Positions 57,692 through 64,000 of a stretch of DNA of 64,000 nucleotides are shown here, piece after piece. Under the pieces are notes generated by a model. That model was not told the origin of the DNA. It did no database searches and worked only from the letters and a program-made list of their open reading frames with translations. Source of the stretch: Daphnia pulex (taxonomy: Eukaryota; Arthropoda; Branchiopoda; Diplostraca; Daphniidae); the NCBI RefSeq assembly GCF_021134715.1, contig NC_060019.1, forward strand, positions 10,864,001 to 10,928,000. The letters are read 5' to 3'. The stretch's first letter is position 1. Each line of letters opens with the position of its first letter. Made by a program: the position numbers and the translations under genes.

Positions 57692-60423
57692 TCAGTCAGC
57701 CGCATTTACAGTTACAGCAGCGGGTTGAGCCGGCGGAGCAGTGGAGGCTGTCGTAGTTGAGGACTTGTCGGCAGCTAGCAAAACAGTATGTTGACCACCT
57801 GCAGAGGCCAAAAGGACCAGTCGGTTCTCTAACGCCTTGCCCTTAATAGTCGTCGGCTCCAACACATCATCTTCATGACCGAGACCGAGCTGGCCATTCG
57901 TGCCCATACCCCAGGAAAATGCCATTCCTAAAACACAATACAACAATTCAGAACACGGCTTAATTTCAAGAATTTAAAAAGTTTATCTTACCAGATTCTG
58001 TGACAGCCAAAGAAACAGATTCACCAGCAGTCACTTCGACACATTTCTGTGATTGAAGAGCAGGGATTGGCGTGGGGATCGCTAAGTCCTTGGCATCAGC
58101 ACCCATACCCAATCGTCCGTATTCCTTTCGGCCAAGACTGTATACCTGACCTGTAAAAAATAAAAAGGAGTTGAAGATTAAAAAGGTTTTAAAAAAACTC
58201 TGTAAATTTTCTCTTTACCATTCTCGTCCAAGGCAAGTGTGTGATGCTGGCCACAGGAAATGCTCAGCCAACGATGACCCTTGAACCCATCGGAAACTTC
58301 AGGTTGGAAACGAGCGTCTTGGCTTGGTAATCCTATTTTTTTAGGGGAAAACAGGAGATTATCAGTCACACTCAAAAGAATAAAAAAGGCTTTGTTTGCT
58401 AAGTACCAAGTTGATTGTAGTTGTTCAGACCAAAGACATAAATGAGGCCAGTTTCTTTAGCACGGGCAAATGTGGCATAAGATCCTGTCCAAACATTATC
58501 GATAACAATCCGCCTCTTGCCCTTTCCCAACGCGACCGGCTGTGGAGTGAGTAGATAACTTTTGCCTTTTCGACCTCCTCGATTGGAGAAAACTTCAGCA
58601 ACGCGACCCAACTGGCCCTGTTCGGCGCAACCACAAGTATAAACCTGTCCGTCGGAAGTAAGACATACTAGATGGTCGGCACCAGAAGCGATTTGTGTCA
58701 TGGGGATGCCCTCCAGAATAGGAACTGGTAACTTCTGCGAACCAGATTCGTTCAATCCCATAGGCCCGTGAGAATCCTGTCATCAACACAAAAATTTGGT
58801 TAAGTTGAAAAATTCCATATGGCATAAAGAGAATGTATATTACGCGGAATGTGCCCCAGATAAAACAACGTCCATCTTCTAGTAAAGCAGCAGTGTGCGA
58901 ATCTCCCGCCGATATTAACGTGGCTTTGCCGGGCAATTTGACTAGTCCAGGTTCAAATTCACTTCCTTCTTCGCTAGTGTCACGGCCTAAGGCTCCTTCA
59001 TCATTACACCCAAAAGTGTAAATTTCACCTGAAAATAAAATCATAAAATTAGACTGTTTCTCCTAGAAAAATACGAATAAATTGTAAACTAACCTTTACT
59101 AGTAAGGCAGACCGTGTGCATACCACCGGCAATTACATCTATTACGTCTTTGACTTTATCCACTAATGCAGGTCGACTCTTCTCCAAAACATCAGGACCT
59201 AATCCAAGTTGGCCTACGTCCCCTTGGCCCATGGAGAGAACCATGCCGGTTCCTCGTGTGTGTCGGAATGGGACAACTATTTCAACTAGAAATGAATGCT
59301 GGTTACTGAAATGTTCCAAATAAATCAGGTTTTTTAATTATTTTCCATACTTTTAGGTTTCTTAGAAGCTACAACTTCTTTGACAGCCTTTGTTCGCTTT
59401 CTAGTTTCAGCAATCTCTGCTTTCTTTTTGCCAGTATCTTTTTTCTCTTTGACATCTTCTGCAGGGCTTTCTTCAGATGAGGATTCCACTTCAGAGGTTG
59501 ACGATGCCTTCTTTGCTTTAGTAGCAGCAGCCTTTTTCTTTTCTGGTGTGGCCACTCTAGATACAAATATTCAAAAAATATTTAGTAAAAGGATTTTAAA
59601 TGTTTAAAGACAGCAGTCAACATGATTTACTTGGGAACTTTAGAGATAGGTGCTTTGCCTGTTAGATCTTTCCTGGCCTTGACTGGTGAAGGTTTGGGCT
59701 TTGGAACCTTCACTACTTTTGTGACTGCTGTTGTTTCTTTGGCAACTGTTTTGGCAACCCGTTTAGCCTTTGGTGGTGGTGGTGCCTCATCTTCCGATTC
59801 TTCTGTTTTCTTTGCTTTACTTTTGGAAGCAGCTGGCGCTGCTTTGGGTGCTGCTTTAGCTGCTTTGGGTGCTGCTTTAGCTACTTTGGGTGATGCTTTA
59901 GCTACTTTTGGTGCTGCTTTTTTTGGTGCTGCTTTTGGTTTAGCAGGTTCAGCAGCTGGTACATCCTTGGCTGGTTTCACTGCTTTCTCTGTAACTTTTT
60001 TCACAGGGCTTTGGTCTGGACTAGCGGCAACTTTGGCTTTCTTGGGGGCTGCCTTTGGCTTTCCAGCGGGTTTGGCAGCTGCCTTTGCTGCTGGCTTGGC
60101 TGCTTCCACAGGTTTGTCTTCAACTTCAGCAACCTAAAAAGAAAAATACAAATTTAAGAATATACTTTTGTGGAAATGTCAAAAACACATACATGGCATA
60201 TTTCCAAAAATCATACATAAAAAAATTAAGATCAACAGTTAGTTTCTAAAAAACCCAAAGCTAGTTGTGAAAATGTTTTCCCAAAGGTATGTCGAAGCTC
60301 AACAATGCTAACGGTTTCATGTGGACAACACAATACCGGCATCTACACACTATCGAGCCCCTGCTATTATTTCCAACAAACACTTAATAATGCAAAAAAT
60401 ATACATACCTTCCGTTTAACCAT
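57692..60423 (-). CDS. RCC1: RCC1, Ran guanine-nucleotide exchange factor, with long basic tail
   Basis: Nine exons: 60423-60409, 60133-59631, 59556-59351, 59285-59094, 59028-58844, 58776-58407, 58332-58219, 58150-57992 and 57927-57692; 659 residues (human 421). The C-terminal about 400 residues form the seven-bladed propeller: [72 protein letters not shown] and [16 protein letters not shown]1 binds nucleosomes and loads GTP on Ran, marking chromatin. The first about 240 residues are an unusual Lys/Ala/Pro-rich tail starting MVKRK, with repeats such as PKVAKA and PKAAKA, then a Lys/Glu/Ser-rich part ([15 protein letters not shown]). The tail resembles linker histone H1 C-terminal domains. The join is supported by phase at three junctions. 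Confidence 0.93.
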
Positions 60424-60946
60424 TTTTATTTGATATTATTTCACGTGACAAAACGAAATATAACTTGGCGGGAATACGACTGACGATGAATGAATGTCAC
60501 CGATAGAGCACTTTTGGTTCGAGAGTCGGAACTAGTCAGAAAAAAAGATTGAAAAGTCTAGGGGGCGCTTGAACACGCGGGTCAGGCAGAGTTGCCATAT
60601 TTTCCCGCTTCACTTTCGCCGTTTTCAAATATTTTTGCTATCGATATTTTAGATCGCACGTAGCCAACCATTCAAAATTCAAAATCCCATGTTTATTTTT
60701 AACGGTTTTATCTCGAGGTTAAATCGTCACATGATCGTAGATTTCATAGAATTTTGTTTATTTTGTTTTTTTCACAATTCGTATGCGATTATTTTATTTT
60801 ATTTTTCTTTTAAACAAAGCATTGGAAAATATCAAGTAGTAAATCTGTAATTCTGTATTCATCCTTCAACATTATCATTCATTAATCTGCATCGGATAAG
60901 TAAAAAAAAATTCATTTGGCTTCTTCCGGTTACGTAACTTGTCGCA
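60424..60946. other. RCC1 promoter side / tetraspan gene 3' flank
   Basis: RCC1 upstream region and the 3' UTR of the first tetraspan gene. AT-rich; no feature recognised. Confidence 0.4.
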
Positions 60947-61656
60947 TTATTCAAGTCCTTGCTTGATAGCCAGGGAAGCATCGATCAAGTAAATAACGGA
61001 ATTGATTAAGCAAATCGCCTGTATAATAATAAAAATGTTTTTTTTTTATTAGATACACACCAAAGAAATATATTTAAAAGTTGTGTGCGTTACCCCAAGG
61101 GCGACTCCAGGCTCGTTGCCTGTCAGAGGTTTTAAATGTCCTTTGTAGTGCTCCAACACCAAACCTCCGACCGTTAAGAACAGCACAAAGCCGATAACGT
61201 TATAAATAACTTCGAGGAAAGGTGTGTAGTAATTCACAATGCCGGCCGGCGAGCGAATGTAAGCGAGAAGTAAAGGCCCTGTGCACACACATAAAGATTA
61301 TGCAAATTGAATCCAATAAATATTTCAACACTTTTTTGAATGCATACCAGAGACGAGTAGCATCCCTCCGAATGTAACTATTCCAACTGAAAAATTCAAA
61401 ATAAAACATTAAATTTTTACTCTTGTGAAACAGGAAGAATTATTACCGATGTAACGATCTGCGGCTGCCGAATCAGTTCCGCCAAAACTGAGTTTGTAGT
61501 GACGATAAACGACCAGGCAAACAACAGCTAAAGCCTGACAAAAGAACGTACATATAAACACACATTAAATACAAAAGACTGGAAATAATTCACACTTACC
61601 ACTTCGGCAATTTTCATCGCTCCTCGAGCATGGGCCAGTGCACGTGTATCGGACAT
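60947..61656 (-). CDS. Snakeskin-like four-pass membrane protein A
   Basis: Five exons: 61656-61600, 61534-61447, 61386-61348, 61278-61094 and 61018-60947; 146 residues. Four hydrophobic segments: ALAVVCLVVY, VGIVTFGGMLLVSGPLLLAYI, EVIYNVIGFVLFLTVGGLVLEHY and AICLINSVIYLIDASLAI. The last segment and the FGG motif after the first segment resemble Drosophila Snakeskin (Ssk), a smooth septate junction protein of gut epithelium; this is from memory and needs a search. Arthropod-type tetraspan family is confident, the exact ortholog is not. Exon 3 is only 39 bases. It lies head-to-tail with a paralog 1 kb away. Confidence 0.78.
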
Positions 61657-62703
61657 TTTCTTTAATTATTTTTTGGCTGTCGTTTCTTCGGTTGCTGGAT
61701 GTGGAATGATGGAAAGATGCGCTTCAACTTGCAAATGTTTTATTGGTTGTATCTCGATCAACGTTCTTCTTCCTCGGTTTTCCCCTAGTCGAGTTCAACG
61801 GAATTTCCCAGGCGTTTTACTAACGATTCGCATTTGAGCCGACGACGCAAATAGAAAAAGACTTTCTCTCCCAAGGGAATTATTCATAAATTCGGAACTT
61901 AACTTTTCTGTTGAATTTCCGATTACGTAACAAGTTGAAAACAATTTTCTTTTAAAGTGCTGTGAGTTATGCGCATTAGAAGCAGCGGCGTGTAACACGT
62001 TAGAGAACATTATTCGTTACTTATGCGTGAAATGGAAAACCTTTTCAGTGTCCAGAATGGATGGATGCGGTTGACGGACGCCACGGTGATTGCGGCCGTT
62101 AAAGAAGAAAAATAGCGTCGCGTGTGTGTGGGATGAACAATAATTCTCATATCGGTCGAATGCATACAACACACTCGACGAATGAACGAAACGACCGCAG
62201 ACGAAATTGCGGTCGCTCCTCTAAAAATGTTATAATTCACATTTTATAGGTGAGAATAAAAGATTCCGGATAAAAACATCACTTTTGGATTATTATGGCA
62301 ATTTCTTTTAACTCAAAAGTATTCGGGTATAATTTGTTCACGTGGAAGGCGACAACTATAAAGCACATCGTTCATTATTGACCCACTGATGCGTAAACAA
62401 TTCATCCATCCATGGCCACTTTCCCACATAATACGTGGGACATATTTTTCCCACCATCCTTATTGAAACGTTGCCAAATAATTTTCCCAACACGGTTCGT
62501 TATTGTACTATCCATGACGTCATATATTTATTTTTTAAGAACAAACATAAAACGTACACGGTAGAAAATTCTAAATTCACATGTAGGAAAAAAAAACAAT
62601 AAATTTGTTATATAAGGAAGTTTGACGAGCTATTCTTGAAAATTCATTTTCACGAGCAAATGTGAATTTCTCGTGATTGAATGAGGATAACGCAGCAGCT
62701 CGT
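61657..62703. other. Intergenic region between tetraspan genes
   Basis: About 1 kb with no supportable exon; probably the promoter of gene A and the 3' flank of gene B. Confidence 0.4.
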
Positions 62704-63396
62704 TCAGACGGTGGAACCTTGTCGGAGTGCCAAGGCAGCATCGGTCAAATAGAAGAAAGCGTTGATGATGCAAAGAGCCTATAAACAATTCATTAAAACG
62801 ACATGAATAATTTAAAATTCTAAAGACTAATGTTTGTTTTAAATACCCCGAGAGCTTTTCCAGCATTAGCATTTTCGGTGTTGTTGCCGAAGCCGAAGGC
62901 TTTACCGATTCCGGAATCGGCCCATGTCGAGTTGTTAGTTCCGAGCCAGTTGTTGTTGGGATTGGTGTCTCCCCTGTTGTCGTTTCCGGTGTGAGTCACT
63001 CCGGCGTAGTTGCGGTAATGATCCAAGGCCAGCGATCCAACAGTCAAGAAGAGGATGAAACCCAAAGTGTTGTAGATGATCTCGAGGAACGGCTGGTAAG
63101 TTCCCGAAGTGCTCCACAGGTAGGAAATGAGCAGCGGCAGAGACACTAGCAGCATACCGCCCACCGTGACCAATCCGACATTGTAGCGATCGTGGAACGA
63201 TCCCGTTGTGACGTCACCGCCGAAATTTAACGAGTACGTGCGGATCAGGATCAGGCAGACAATAGCAATAATCTTAAGTTTCAAAAAACAAAATGAGTAA
63301 TTTTAATTCAATAAAAATTGATTAAAATGATTTTCTTACAATTTCAGCCAGCTTCATGAAGCCGTGAGTGCGAGCCAAAAGTCTGAAGTCGGCCAT
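62704..63396 (-). CDS. Snakeskin-like four-pass membrane protein B
   Basis: Three exons: 63396-63340, 63272-62847 and 62778-62704; 185 residues. Paralog of gene A: same opening pattern (MADFRLLARTHGFMKLAEI against MSDTRALAHARGAMKIAEV), the same first and last intron positions, and four hydrophobic segments (IIAIVCLILI, VGLVTVGGMLLVSLPLLISYL, EIIYNTLGFILFLTVGSLALDHY, ALCIINAFFYLTDAALAL). Between segments three and four it has an Asn/Gly/Thr-rich insertion of about 40 residues (for example GDTNPNNNWLGTNNSTW) absent from gene A. The two internal introns of gene A are missing. Same caution on the family name. Confidence 0.8.
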
Positions 63397-64000
63397 TGTC
63401 GGATGATTTGATGAAATTGTTTTACTTTTGAGGAAAGATGTCAAACTGTATTCCTTTTACTGCAGTCGGGCAATGACTAGTAAAGATGATGTCCGTCACT
63501 GCATCTTTTATGCTGGCCAGTTGCTCCTTGTTATTTCGCCAAAGGGGATGGCCTTTACCCAAAACGTTTGTTCGACAACCAGCCCTTCACCCTCCCTGTC
63601 ATATTTTTTACTTGGAAATATTTTTTTCCGCATTATTGTGAATCTCATCTACTACGAATTGAAGACGACTCATCATTATTTTGTGGGCCGTTATCTCTAT
63701 CAAAGCGTTCGCGAATCGTCCAATAAAAATGAGATACTTTTGTATTTGATGCCGTTGTTTCCACACGTCAACAGAACGTCATCTACTTAATTTCAGACTC
63801 TACACAATTGAGATTTTGGTTGCAGTGCCAATTTTCTTGATAAATTAGAGCACCGGTATCGGCAGTCGGATAGGACGTTATTACAACTTCATTTTTTTAA
63901 AATAGTATAGAAGGGCATCATCTCTAAATAGAGCTAATAAGAAATATTGTGTGATATTGGTTACAAGTTTGGTGTGTGTGATTTGCATGGTGGTGGCTCA
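63397..64000. other. Right-edge intergenic region
   Basis: Upstream of tetraspan gene B. A 120-codon plus-strand frame (63428-63790) has no recognisable domain or good splice context. Nothing else seen. Confidence 0.35.

Noticed and set aside
59622-60137. A 171-codon plus-strand frame with an Ala/Leu/Phe-rich, membrane-like composition.
   Set aside because: It is the antisense of the Lys/Ala-rich RCC1 tail repeats, which produce long open frames on both strands.
1-64000. CRISPR arrays, bacterial insertion sequences, phage or viral genes.
   Set aside because: No regularly spaced repeats, and no transposase, integrase, capsid or polymerase frames were recognised; every confident gene is a normal spliced animal gene.
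1-64000. tR
   Set aside because: 

Overview
The window is eukaryotic nuclear DNA, almost certainly from an arthropod and most likely a branchiopod crustacean of the Daphnia type. This is inferred from small intron-rich genes, many introns of only 60-100 bases with GT/AG ends, an AT-rich intergenic background, arthropod families (Methuselah-like receptor, Snakeskin-like tetraspan proteins, arthropod Kazal inhibitors) and very tight gene packing. The species itself cannot be read from the sequence.

Layout. 0-5.9 kb is gene-poor: well-formed splice sites outline non-coding transcripts on both strands, with AT-rich stretches and degenerate repeats. 6.0-7.8 kb (+) is CLP1. 8.6-12.7 kb (-) is an LPCAT-type lysophospholipid acyltransferase with two phase-matched, mutually exclusive versions of its catalytic exon. 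13.9-18.4 kb (-) is MED23. 19.3-22.7 kb (+) is a tandem cluster of three secreted Kazal inhibitor genes. 22.7-28.6 kb holds no gene I can support, only a two-copy 123-base repeat. 28.6-30.8 kb (+) is a Methuselah-like GPCR. It converges on RABGGTB (31.3-32.5 kb, -), followed by an intronless SCAP (33.2-37.1 kb, -), which diverges from CIAO2B (37.7-38.3 kb, +). 38.5-42.7 kb (-) is MTTP (17 exons, with a spliced upstream ORF) and 43.5-44.7 kb (-) is RPS3A. On + follow an N-terminally extended sulfotransferase (45.0-46.5 kb), TMEM147 (47.0-48.0 kb) and SANBR/KIAA1841 (48.1-51.0 kb). An unrecognised zinc-finger membrane protein lies on - (51.4-52.9 kb), then CCDC124 (+) and a PLA2G15/LCAT-like lipase (+). 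RCC1 with a long histone-H1-like tail is on - (57.7-60.4 kb). Two tandem Snakeskin-like tetraspan genes (-) end the window.

No operon logic is expected. Several genes nevertheless touch lipid biology (LPCAT, SCAP, MTTP, PLA2G15, RABGGTB), which may be chance. All exon structures were built by hand from splice sites, reading-frame phase and similarity to remembered families. For every multi-exon gene called as coding, the phases close and the summed coding length is a multiple of three.

Most worth following up: the LPCAT exon pair, whose lengths allow exactly one of the two per transcript; the Kazal cluster with five different predicted P1 residues; the H1-like RCC1 tail; the sulfotransferase with a presequence-like, membrane-anchored N terminus; the unrecognised zinc-finger/TM protein; SCAP without introns and with a changed COPII signal; and the upstream ORF in the MTTP leader.
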